From assembly GCA_947169115.1 (NCBI GenBank), contig CAMVOK010000003.1, positions 1 to 64,000 of the forward strand: a stretch of DNA of 64,000 nucleotides, read 5' to 3'. The notes beneath the pieces were generated by a model. It saw only the letters and a program-made list of their open reading frames with translations. It searched no databases and was not told the origin of the DNA. Source of the stretch: an uncultured Prevotellaceae bacterium. Its GTDB lineage: Bacteria > Bacteroidota > Bacteroidia > Bacteroidales > Bacteroidaceae. The position numbers and the translations under genes were made by a program. Each line of letters opens with the position of its first letter. Within the stretch, counting starts at the first letter, position 1. Below are positions 54,937 to 63,600 of this stretch, in pieces.

Positions 54937-55770
54937 ATGAAAAAGTTATTTGCAATTGTTGCATTGGTTGCTGCTTGTTCTTTTGCTGCAACTTCTAACG
55001 TGATGGCACAGGAAGAGGCTGAAGAAGCTGCTACTGAGCAAGTGGACACTGCTGCTGTTGACACTACTGCTGCTGAGGCTGCTGTAGAAGAGGCTCCTGC
55101 TGTTGTTGAGGAAGAAAGCGAAAGCCTCCACAAAGTTTTGAAGACCAAGTTCATCGAGGGTGACGCTGGCTTCATGTCTCTCGTTGCTCTGGCTCTGGTT
55201 CTGGGTCTGGCATTCTGCATTGAGCGTGTGATTTATCTGACTCTGGCTCAGGTTAACACCCGTAAGTTCATGGCCGAACTGGCTGATTTGGTTGCCAAGG
55301 ATAAGGTTGAGGATGCCCTCGCACTCTGCAAGGCTACTCGTGGTCCTGTAGCTCGCGTTTCTAATAAGGCTCTGATTTGCTTGAACAGCAAGGAGCAGAA
55401 TGACATTGCTTCTATCGAGCGTGCCATCAACACTGAGGCTGAGATTCAGGGCTCTTATCTCGAGCAGCACTGCTCTTGGATTACCTTCTTCATCGCTTCT
55501 GCTCCCTCTCTCGGATTCTTGGGTACTGTGATCGGTATGGTTATGGCCTTCGATACCATTGAGAAGGCTGGTGATATTTCTCCTACCGTTGTGGCTGGTG
55601 GTATGAAGGTGGCCCTGATTACTACTATCTTCGGTATCGTTGTAGCCCTCATCCTGCAGTTGTTCTACAACTTCATCCTGGGCAGCATCGAAGGTCTGAC
55701 TGCTAACATGGAAGAGTCCGCACAGGAACTGCTGACCATGTGTGTTAAGTCGCCCAAGTGCCAGAAGTAA
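54937..55770 (+). CDS. exbB: MotA/TolQ/ExbB-type proton channel
   Basis: Subunit of the motor that drives TonB. The 277-residue product has an N-terminal signal-like segment ending NVMA before QEEAEE, an Ala/Glu/Val-rich periplasmic tail (about 25-60) and three membrane helices: SLVALALVLGLAFCIERVIY (about 75-95), then WITFFIASAPSLGFLGTVIGMV (about 180-200) and ALITTIFGIVVALILQLFY (about 225-245). The middle helix has the family GTVIGM. It may be read with the tRNA-Ser gene just above. Confidence 0.9.
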   Translation: MKKLFAIVALVAACSFAATSNVMAQEEAEEAATEQVDTAAVDTTAAEAAVEEAPAVVEEESESLHKVLKTKFIEGDAGFMSLVALALVLGLAFCIERVIYLTLAQVNTRKFMAELADLVAKDKVEDALALCKATRGPVARVSNKALICLNSKEQNDIASIERAINTEAEIQGSYLEQHCSWITFFIASAPSLGFLGTVIGMVMAFDTIEKAGDISPTVVAGGMKVALITTIFGIVVALILQLFYNFILGSIEGLTANMEESAQELLTMCVKSPKCQK

Positions 55771-55814
55771 TTAATCCTTATTCACTCATTCTTTAAATTT
55801 TAAGGAGAGTAATT

Positions 55815-56306
55815 ATGAAATTAGAGAAAATATCAAATAATGTACTATACGCAGTATGCGGTCTCATCGTACTGGTATTTGCCCTGTTCCTCACGGTTGG
55901 TTATGACAACTACGACGAATCTGGCAACGTAGCACCTGCTCTTACAGATGTACTGATGACCCTCATGTATCTGCTGGGTATAGCCACTTTCTGCCTGATG
56001 GTATGGAGCCTCGTACGTAGTGCCCGTAACGCAGCTGGAAGTGATGAGAAGGAAGCTACAGGTCTTCCTGGTTCCAAGATTGTTGTCTGCACCGCTGCCA
56101 TCACTGCCATTGCTTTCGGTTTGGGTTGGGTGCTGAATCTTGGTGAGGAGCCTTTCACAACCTCCAGTGGCGTTACTACGTCCGGCACTATGGTAACTAT
56201 GGTTGATGCTTTCATGGTAGCCATCTACATTCTGGCTGTTGTGTCTATCATCTCCGTTGTTATTGCTGGCACAGGTGTAATGACCAGAACCGCTACAAAG
56301 AAGTAA
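55815..56306 (+). CDS. Four-helix membrane protein between exbB and exbD
   Basis: A 163-residue protein with four predicted membrane helices (VLYAVCGLIVLVFALFLTVG; VLMTLMYLLGIATFCLMVW; IVVCTAAITAIAFGLGWVL; FMVAIYILAVVSIISVVIAG). No known domain is recognised. Start and end gaps to exbB and exbD1 are 44 and 23 bases, and it is on the same strand, so it is part of the transport-motor operon. It may be a further subunit or regulator of the complex. The frame is clearly coding. Confidence 0.82.
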   Translation: MKLEKISNNVLYAVCGLIVLVFALFLTVGYDNYDESGNVAPALTDVLMTLMYLLGIATFCLMVWSLVRSARNAAGSDEKEATGLPGSKIVVCTAAITAIAFGLGWVLNLGEEPFTTSSGVTTSGTMVTMVDAFMVAIYILAVVSIISVVIAGTGVMTRTATKK

Positions 56307-56329
56307 AAACGATTTAACTCAAGCGAGAT

Positions 56330-56929
56330 ATGGCAAAGAAAAAAAGGAAGGTACCAGGCTTGAACGCCAGTTCTACTGCGGACATCTCCTTCATCCTGCT
56401 TATCTTCTTCTTGATTACCACCTCTATGGATACGGATATGGGTCTGGCACGTCGTCTGCCCCAGCCGCCTGAAGACGAGGAGGTTAAACAGGAACTCAAG
56501 ATTAAGGAGCGCAATGTAATGGAAGTCCGTATCAATGCACAAGGTTTCTTGTGGATTAAGGATGGAACGGGTTCTGGTTTTGGTGATATCCGCGAGTTGC
56601 GCAGTCGCGCAAAGCAGTTCATTACGAACGAGAACAACTTGAGTGTTCTGCCTGAGAAGCACCCCATCAACATCCCCTTGCTGGGTATGTGTGCTCTGAC
56701 GGACAAGCATGTAATCTCTGTACAGACCGACCGTGGTACGCCATACAACATGTACTTCCAGGTACAGAATGAATTGGTAGCTGCCTATAACGAGTTGCGT
56801 GATGAATTGTCGAAGCAGAAGTTCGGACGCGTATATGGCGCGTTGACTGATGAGCAGAAAGTTGCTATCCGCACATATTATCCTCAGAAGATTTCCGAGG
56901 CTGAACCTAAAAACTATGGAGGAAACTAA
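56330..56929 (+). CDS. exbD: ExbD-type biopolymer transporter (first copy)
   Basis: A 199-residue ExbD protein: cytosolic basic start (MAKKKRKVPGLNAS), one membrane helix with the functional aspartate in TADISFILLIFFLITTSMD (about 17-35), and a periplasmic domain. It is longer than E. coli ExbD by about 60 residues at the C-terminus, ending with YYPQKISEAEPKNYGGN. The next exbD starts two bases after the stop. Confidence 0.9.
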   Translation: MAKKKRKVPGLNASSTADISFILLIFFLITTSMDTDMGLARRLPQPPEDEEVKQELKIKERNVMEVRINAQGFLWIKDGTGSGFGDIRELRSRAKQFITNENNLSVLPEKHPINIPLLGMCALTDKHVISVQTDRGTPYNMYFQVQNELVAAYNELRDELSKQKFGRVYGALTDEQKVAIRTYYPQKISEAEPKNYGGN

Positions 56930-56931
56930 TT

Positions 56932-57384
56932 ATGGCAAAGAAAAAAGGTAGTCGCGAAATGCCGGAGATGAACACCTCATCTCTGCCTGACTTGATCTTC
57001 ACCATTCTGTTCTTCTTCATGATTGTAACCACCATGCGTGAGGTTACATTGAAGGTTAAGTTTGTTGTGCCTGCGGGTACGGAACTTGAAAAGCTTGAAA
57101 AGAAGTCTGCAGTGTCGTTTATTTATGTAGGTCCTCCTACCGACCAGCTTCGTGCCCAGTTCGGTAGCACCACACGTATCCAGTTGAACGACCGCTATGC
57201 AGAGCCGAGAGAAGTTATGGACTTCATCTATCAGGAGCGTCAGTCTATGTCTGACCAGACTGCTCAGGTAGTATCCATCAAGGCTGACCAGAGAACCCAG
57301 ATGGGTTACATCACCGACATCAAGGAGGTGCTTCGTAAGTCTTGGGCGTTGAAGGTAAACTACTCGGCAACGCATCGTAACTAA
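56932..57384 (+). CDS. exbD: ExbD-type biopolymer transporter (second copy)
   Basis: A 150-residue ExbD protein with the same plan as the first copy: MAKKKGSREMPEMNTSSLPD, the helix LIFTILFFFMIVTTMRE with its aspartate just before it (SSLPDLIF), and a periplasmic domain ending LRKSWALKVNYSATHRN. Two ExbD copies in tandem are frequent in Bacteroidetes and may pair in one complex. A terminator follows. Confidence 0.9.
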   Translation: MAKKKGSREMPEMNTSSLPDLIFTILFFFMIVTTMREVTLKVKFVVPAGTELEKLEKKSAVSFIYVGPPTDQLRAQFGSTTRIQLNDRYAEPREVMDFIYQERQSMSDQTAQVVSIKADQRTQMGYITDIKEVLRKSWALKVNYSATHRN

Positions 57385-57433
57385 GCAGATGCTGGCACTT
57401 GCGAACCCTATCGTAGCAAGTAGCTGGACATAA

Positions 57434-57478
57434 AAAAAAGAGAGTACCCGACGATTTTGTCGAGTACTCTCTTTTTTA
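57434..57478 (+). terminator. Intrinsic terminator after the exbD genes
   Basis: A stem of about 18 pairs with one mismatch (57434-57452 with 57459-57477) and the loop GATTTT, ending in a T-run. The promoter of the next gene starts at once. Confidence 0.85.
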
Positions 57479-57494
57479 TTGTCTTAAAAAATAG

Positions 57495-57502
57495 TATCTT
57501 TG
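57495..57502 (+). promoter_or_regulatory. -7 element of the Lrp-type regulator gene
   Basis: TATCTTTG, 25 bases before the ATG at 57527. The -33 part would fall in the T-run of the terminator before it. It rules out starts at 57500. Confidence 0.65.
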
Positions 57503-57526
57503 TGGCGTATAAAAACTAAAGTTGAT

Positions 57527-57979
57527 ATGAATTTGGACGAACTTGATAAGAAGATGCTAAATCTGATAGCAGCAGATGCCCGCATCCCGTTTTTGGAGAT
57601 AGCACGTAAATGTAATGTGTCGGGAGCTGCTATTCACCAGCGTATGCAAAAGCTCCAGCAGATGGGAATTATCAAGGGCTCACAATATGTGTTTGAACCT
57701 GAGAAGGTTGGAAACGGTACTTGTGCCTTTGTCGGGATTCTACTTCGTGACCCTTCTGATTCAGATCGTGTACTTGCAGGACTGATGAAGATACCTGAGA
57801 TTGTGGAGTGTCACTACACGACAGGCAATTACGATATGTTTGTCAAGATATACGCCCATGATAATGCTCACCTGTTAAGTATTATACACGATAAGTTACA
57901 ACCCATAGGTATTCAACGTAGCGAGACAATGATTTCCTTCCACGAGCCTATTCATCGTCAGATGCCTATATACGCATGA
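57527..57979 (+). CDS. Lrp/AsnC-family transcriptional regulator
   Basis: A 150-residue DNA-binding regulator with an N-terminal winged helix (LDELDKKMLNLIAADARIPF, then EIARKCNVSGAAIHQRMQKL) and a C-terminal RAM domain for ligand binding and assembly (YTTGNYDMFVKIYAHD). The effector is unknown. The stop overlaps the folA start by ATGA, so it is made with folA and thyA and may act on nearby amino acid or folate genes; this is inference. Confidence 0.9.
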   Translation: MNLDELDKKMLNLIAADARIPFLEIARKCNVSGAAIHQRMQKLQQMGIIKGSQYVFEPEKVGNGTCAFVGILLRDPSDSDRVLAGLMKIPEIVECHYTTGNYDMFVKIYAHDNAHLLSIIHDKLQPIGIQRSETMISFHEPIHRQMPIYA

Positions 57980-58452
57980 TTAGTTTAATTGCAGCTGTAG
58001 CACGTAATCGGGCTATTGGACTACATAACAAATTGCTTTATTGGTTGCCCAACGACCTAAAGCGTTTTAAGGCCATAACCACAGGACATACGATTATCAT
58101 GGGACGGCGCACCTTTGAGTCGCTGCCCAAGGGAGCATTACCCAACCGCCGTAATATTGTCCTTTCTCATAGTGGTGTTCAATATCCGGGGACAGAAGTG
58201 TTCTCTTCTCTTGAACTTGCATTAGATGCCTGCCCTGCAGAGGAAGAAGTCTATGTTATCGGTGGTGCCAGTGTATATGCTGCCGCTATGCCTTTGGCCA
58301 ATCGACTTTGTTTGACGGAAATTGATGACGTACCACAAGAAGCAGATGCCTTCTTCCCTGATTATTCAGATTGGCAGATGGTTGCGGAGGAACAGCACGA
58401 GGTGGACGATCGCCATCCCTTCCGCTATCGCTTTGTTGATTATGAACGTTAA
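57976..58452 (+). CDS. folA: Dihydrofolate reductase
   Basis: Makes tetrahydrofolate with NADPH. The 158-residue product has [12 protein letters not shown] at the start, [13 protein letters not shown] (active-site acidic residue in the helix), [12 protein letters not shown] for NADPH and [12 protein letters not shown]. Its ATG overlaps the regulator stop. thyA follows 71 bases on, so the usual thymidylate pair is present but in the order folA-thyA. Confidence 0.94.
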   Translation: MISLIAAVARNRAIGLHNKLLYWLPNDLKRFKAITTGHTIIMGRRTFESLPKGALPNRRNIVLSHSGVQYPGTEVFSSLELALDACPAEEEVYVIGGASVYAAAMPLANRLCLTEIDDVPQEADAFFPDYSDWQMVAEEQHEVDDRHPFRYRFVDYER

Positions 58453-58470
58453 CGAAAACTTTTATTCTTT

Positions 58471-58505
58471 TTCATTCTTCACTCTTCATCCTTCATCTTT
58501 TATTT
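58471..58505. repeat. Heptad array before thyA
   Basis: Five units (TTCATTC, TTCACTC, TTCATCC, TTCATCT, TTTATTT) lie in the 71-base gap between folA and thyA and end 18 bases before the ATG. Confidence 0.75.
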
Positions 58506-58523
58506 CTTATACTTCCCCTAATC

Positions 58524-59321
58524 ATGAAACAATATCTTGATCTCTTACAGCGTATCCTCGACGAGGGCGTGGAAAAGGGTGACCGCACGGGAACTGGTAC
58601 TATCAGCGTCTTTGGTCATCAGATGCGTTTTGACCTTGAAAAGGGCTTCCCGCTTGTTACTACCAAGAAGGTACACTTGAAGAGTATCATCTATGAACTT
58701 CTTTGGTTTCTCAAGGGTGATACCAACGTGAAGTATCTTCAGGAGAATGGGGTACGTATCTGGAACGAATGGGCCGACCCTGTTACGGGTGATCTCGGAC
58801 ATATCTATGGCTATCAGTGGCGTTCCTGGCCTGATTATAATGGTGGATTCATAGACCAAATACAACAGGCCGTTGACGACATAAAGCACAACCCCAATTC
58901 ACGTCGTATCATTGTTTCGGCTTGGAATGTGGCCGATATCGACAACATGAATCTGCCGCCTTGTCATGCCTTCTTTCAGTTCTATGTGGCCAACGGACGC
59001 TTGTCTTTGCAACTCTATCAGCGTAGTGCCGACATGTTTCTGGGGGTGCCGTTCAACATTGCCTCATACGCCTTGCTTTGTATGATGATGGCTCAAGTAT
59101 GTGGGCTACGTCCCGGTGATTTCATTCACACCACGGGAGATACACATATCTATACCAATCATCTTGAACAAGTGAGATTGCAGCTCTCTCGCGAGCCTCG
59201 TCCTCTGCCTCGTATGGTGATTAATCCAAATGTGAAGAGCATCTTCGACTTCCAGTACGAGGATTTCCACCTCGAAGGTTACGACCCTTGGCCTGCCATT
59301 AAGGGAGTGGTATCGGTGTAG
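58524..59321 (+). CDS. thyA: Thymidylate synthase
   Basis: Converts dUMP to dTMP with methylene-tetrahydrofolate, giving the dihydrofolate that FolA recycles. The 265-residue product has [16 protein letters not shown], the catalytic cysteine in [12 protein letters not shown] (about Cys147), [20 protein letters not shown] and [12 protein letters not shown]. The family end [12 protein letters not shown] is intact. Confidence 0.97.
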   Translation: MKQYLDLLQRILDEGVEKGDRTGTGTISVFGHQMRFDLEKGFPLVTTKKVHLKSIIYELLWFLKGDTNVKYLQENGVRIWNEWADPVTGDLGHIYGYQWRSWPDYNGGFIDQIQQAVDDIKHNPNSRRIIVSAWNVADIDNMNLPPCHAFFQFYVANGRLSLQLYQRSADMFLGVPFNIASYALLCMMMAQVCGLRPGDFIHTTGDTHIYTNHLEQVRLQLSREPRPLPRMVINPNVKSIFDFQYEDFHLEGYDPWPAIKGVVSV

Positions 59322-59372
59322 GGACACGACGTGTCACGTCCGTTGGATTAAAGATTAGGGAACAGGGGAAGA

Positions 59373-60689
59373 ATGGTATTGCCCGAGGATTTTATATCAT
59401 TGATGTGTCAGCAATTGGGTGAGGAACAGGCGGAGAACCTGTTCCGTGGGCTTGATGAGCCGCCAACCGTGGCTGTACGTTTCAATCAACTGAAAACATC
59501 GCACCTTACGCTGAAGCGCGAGCAATTGGGCGACCCTGTACCTTGGTGTCCTGATGCATATTACCTTACCGAACGTAAGGCGTTTACTTTCGATCCCCTC
59601 TTTCATGCTGGGGCTTATTACGTGCAAGACGCTTCCTCCATGTATCTTGCGAGTATTCTCGCGAGATGGTTGGGGGTTAAGGGTGAAGGGTTAAGGGTTA
59701 AGGGTGAAGGGTTAAGGATTAAGGGTGAAGGATTAAGGATTAAGGGTGAAGGATTAGGGGTGAAGGATGAAGGATTAAGGGGTAATGAAAACTCTTCACC
59801 TTTCACCCTTAACCCTTCACCTTTTTATGCCCTCGACCTTTGTGCAGCCCCAGGTGGAAAAAGCACCTTGTTGGCAAGTTGTCTGCCTGATGGCTCCACG
59901 CTCATCTCCAATGAGCCCATCCGCAAGCGTGCCCAGGTATTGGCCGAGAATATGCAGAAATGGGGTTATCCCAATTGTTATGTCACGAGTAACTATCCTC
60001 GTGACTTCGCTCATTTCCGTGCATGTTTCGACTTTATCCTTGCCGATGTCCCCTGTTCGGGTGAGGGTATGTTTCGTAAGGATGCTGTGGCGGTCAGTGA
60101 GTGGAGTTTAGAGAATGTTCGCTACTGTGTCGAACGGCAGCGCGAAATCCTTCAAGACATTTTGCCAACCCTCCGTCCAGGGGGTATGCTTGTCTATAGT
60201 ACTTGCACGTTCAATCGCTTTGAGGATGAAGAACAAGTGCAGTGGCTTGTCTCGGAATATGGTTTACAACTTCTTGAGGAACGTCATTTCTTCCCTGGTC
60301 GTGACCGTGGCGAAGGTCTGTATATGGCCGCTCTGCTACTTCCCAATGAGGATAATGAGAATGTGGAGCATAGAGAAAAAGACGTACTTCGGAAGTTGAA
60401 GACACTGAATGTCATGGCCAGTGTTAACGACTATAATAATCAATGGTTAACGGTCGATGGTAAATTGGAACTCTCCTATTCCGATGCCATACATTATCTT
60501 CGGCACGAAGCCCTGCATATTCCAGCTCCTCGTGGCATCCTCACAGTTACCTATTGCGACTTGCCTCTTGGCCTGGTTAAGAGTATTGGTACGCGTCTCA
60601 ACAACCTCTATCCCCAGGAATGGCGTATCCGCACCACCTATAACCCAACTGAACCGCTTCCTGACTTCTTCTTGTCCAATAAACGATAA
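59373..60689 (+). CDS. rRNA (cytosine-C5) methyltransferase, NOL1/NOP2/Sun (RsmF-like)
   Basis: SAM-dependent methyltransferase for a cytosine in 16S rRNA. The 438-residue product has FHAGAYYVQDASSMYLASIL, the SAM motif LDLCAAPGGKST (about 154-165), DVPCSGEGMFRKD (the PC cysteine) and YSTCTFNRFEDEE (the catalytic TC cysteine), and a C-terminal RsmF-type part. Between the first two motifs an insertion of about 50 residues (101-152), built from heptad arrays, reads KGEGLR repeatedly and then FTLNPSPF. The reading frame stays open across it, so the enzyme can be made with an extended loop next to its SAM site. Confidence 0.9.
   Translation: MVLPEDFISLMCQQLGEEQAENLFRGLDEPPTVAVRFNQLKTSHLTLKREQLGDPVPWCPDAYYLTERKAFTFDPLFHAGAYYVQDASSMYLASILARWLGVKGEGLRVKGEGLRIKGEGLRIKGEGLGVKDEGLRGNENSSPFTLNPSPFYALDLCAAPGGKSTLLASCLPDGSTLISNEPIRKRAQVLAENMQKWGYPNCYVTSNYPRDFAHFRACFDFILADVPCSGEGMFRKDAVAVSEWSLENVRYCVERQREILQDILPTLRPGGMLVYSTCTFNRFEDEEQVQWLVSEYGLQLLEERHFFPGRDRGEGLYMAALLLPNEDNENVEHREKDVLRKLKTLNVMASVNDYNNQWLTVDGKLELSYSDAIHYLRHEALHIPAPRGILTVTYCDLPLGLVKSIGTRLNNLYPQEWRIRTTYNPTEPLPDFFLSNKR
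59674..59826. repeat. Large heptad array inside the rRNA methyltransferase gene
   Basis: The left arm (about 59674-59783) has some 15 units of the types GGGTTAA, GGGTGAA and GGATTAA. The right arm (59793-59826) has units of the reverse sense such as CTTCACC and CTTAACC. The two arms are complementary, so the RNA could fold into a long stem inside the coding region. This is the largest array in the window. Confidence 0.9.
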
Positions 60690-60694
60690 GACGA

Positions 60695-63600
60695 TTATTT
60701 TACTTCCTGCCCGGCAACATTGTATCTTACCCCATCCTTTATGATGTAGATACTGCCCTTACTGAGATACTTGCCATAGAAACGATTACTTGCGTTATGG
60801 ATGGCATTTATACCGGTAGAATCATCAACGATATTAATATAGAAGAGATTGCTGTAGTTGCTTGCCCATGCCACGGTTGCGCTATACGCATCAAAGGAAC
60901 CTGTGGCCATTACGACAAGAGAACCATCTGTTGTGCCATTGCCGCGCTTGCTGACAAGGTAGTAAGAATTTGCTTTCGTGCTGTTGGCATCCACCACATT
61001 CCAGTCACAGTAGGTGGAATTGTAGGTAGATAATGTACCCGCATTATTATTATATCCAGAGTTCTGACCGGCACGCCATATCATGTATAGGCCGGTCTTC
61101 TCATTAAAAAAACTATATTTTCCACTATCCTCCTTTTTGCATTTGAATTGTGCCTTTTCACCAAGAGCTTCGGCTGTTGACGTACTGAGTGAAAGAGTGC
61201 TACCATCGATGAAAAGAGAGCGTTCGGTTCCGTCTTGCTGAATGTTCGTGAAGGTAAGAACCTTGTCGTCCCACTTGTCGGCGGGTTCATGTTCTCTGAA
61301 CAAGGCATAAATGGCATCAATCTGATTGATTGTTGGTTCTGCAGGGAGTTTTGCCACCTCAGCCTTAATTGTGGCCTTTTCATCAACCGTCAACTCAGCC
61401 TCGTCAATAACCGCATTGAAGTATGTCCTTAAATACCCACCACGGTTCACGTCATGGCTCACGCTGTACTTTCCACCAGTAATCAACTCTAAATCGATGG
61501 GCAAGTAGATGTTCTCATAGCCATCGAAATTATGTGTGCCCGCCCCTGTGGGGAAACTGGTGCTCACGGGATTGGGCTTTGTTCCCCACTTGGTCAGCGT
61601 TTCCTCGTAGAAAAAGGCAATCTTATCGTCTGCCTGAAGTTCTATGCTGCTATAGGCTGAGGCCGTTGAACTGACTTGATAGAAACCGTTCCAGTCGGTG
61701 GTAAAGGCGGCTACATTGCGGATATCACTGATGTCGGCCAACTCCTTGAAAAAAATGCCCACATCGTTACGACCGTTGCCTGTAGGCACTGATTGCATAG
61801 CTACGTATAGTTGCTGACCATCGCTGAGGCGCTTGGCAGGTACGATGAGCATTTCACCATTCGTTGGATTGCTGCTGGGACTTGCACTTAGTCCGCTCAT
61901 GGTAGTCTTTGTCTGTACGTCCCACTGGCCGACACCAGTCTTCGTATTGCTGTAAGTGTAGATGTTCATCAGACGACCTCCAGCCGTACGACTGGTGATG
62001 ATAACCCGTCCGTCTGGTAATTCTTCGCATTTGGGCTCATCGCCATTAGGAACAGGTGTGGCACTGGCACCGCCCAGTGCCTTCCATGTGCGGCCGAAGT
62101 CATCCGAGTAGATGACGCGGTTCCCGTTGGGGCGTGCAGCAAGAGCAGCATACAAACGGTAGTAATCACCCACCTTCACGATGCGACTCTGAAAAATCTT
62201 TCCACCGCCTACGAAGGCCGCAGCCATAGGGCTTCCACTATCGAAGAGACCGTAGATGTCCTCCGTTTGGTCTATAGGGGTCTCCCATGTCTCACCTCCG
62301 TCAAGGCTGCGTATGGCGGCAATCAGGTTGGGATTCTGTCGGTTGGTGTTTGCATTGCCGTAAACGGTACATCCGGCTACGGCCATCACCAGTACCTCGT
62401 TGTGCTCACGATCCATCACCACTGCTGGATCGCCGTAAGCAGCCTCCATGGGTGTTTTCTTATTGTTGATGAGTGAGGCATCGCCCACTGCCACGTCAAT
62501 CTCCCTGTCGCTCCATGTCAAGCCATTATCGTCGCTTATCTTCACTACGCAGTCCACTTGTCCATAACCAGGGTCAGTGCCACATACGAGTCTTGCTGCA
62601 CTGGCAATAAGTCGGCCATCCTTGCCACGTGTGATACCGGGAATGCGGTATGGGGGAATGTCCATACCGCCGCTTAATGTGCTGAATAGGGTGGTGCGAC
62701 GTGGTTCCTTACTGGGCATGACATACTCCAGTTCCAGTTTGGTGCTTTGGGTGCTGCTCCAAGTGAACGTGCCGTTGTCCACATACACCCAATATCCGTT
62801 GTTTTTCAGTTTCACTTTACCCTCACCTGCTTCAACGATAGCGTACTTTGTGATGGCCGTCTGGTCAACAAATAACTGCATGTTCTTGTCAGGGCCGATA
62901 TTGTTCGAGCGTCCCATCAGTTTGATGGTGCAGGCATCATACGTGCCTTCAATCTGAAAAAGGTCATAGTCTGTCTGCGCACTTATCTCGGTGGACCACT
63001 TTGTGAGATTTGCTGCGGCTTTGGCGTAATGTGTATCGTCCACCTTAATCTTCCAGTAACCAGAGAGACGACTGGGTAGTTCGATGGTCTCGCCATTGAG
63101 GAATGCTTCCAGCCGATCCACCTTTTCAGCACATTCAATGCCTGCCACGGCATAATCCTTACAATCCTCGAGCAGGAAGTTCAGAATGTCCATCCATTCG
63201 GCATCCGCCGCTTTTTCCTGTTTCATGATTTGTATCTTTTCAAACTGGTGTATGCCCTCAACGAGTCGTTCAAAGCGTACAGATGAACGGTTGCCAGGAT
63301 AGTAGCAATAGGTGTCACCGGCTCCAAACTTACGGAAACGTGAGTCTGTAAGAGGATGTTCATCCCAGTTAATCCACGACCAGTGGAGGTATCCGTCCAA
63401 TTCATTGGCAGCAATGTGGATCGGCAGGAATGCGGCTTCGGCTGGCAGGGAATTTGAGTAGATGTTGGGTTCGCTCTCGGTGCAACAGGTATATACAGTG
63501 GTCACCAGGTTGTTTTCCCTTCGGTACTGGCGTTCGGCGGCACTGAACTTTTGACCCTGAGCCAAGGCTACACAGAAGTCATATAGTTTGTCGTTCAGCG

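Noticed and set aside
59674-59826. Diversity-generating retroelement variable region
   Set aside because: No template repeat or reverse transcriptase is present, and the variation is between units of one array and not at adenines.
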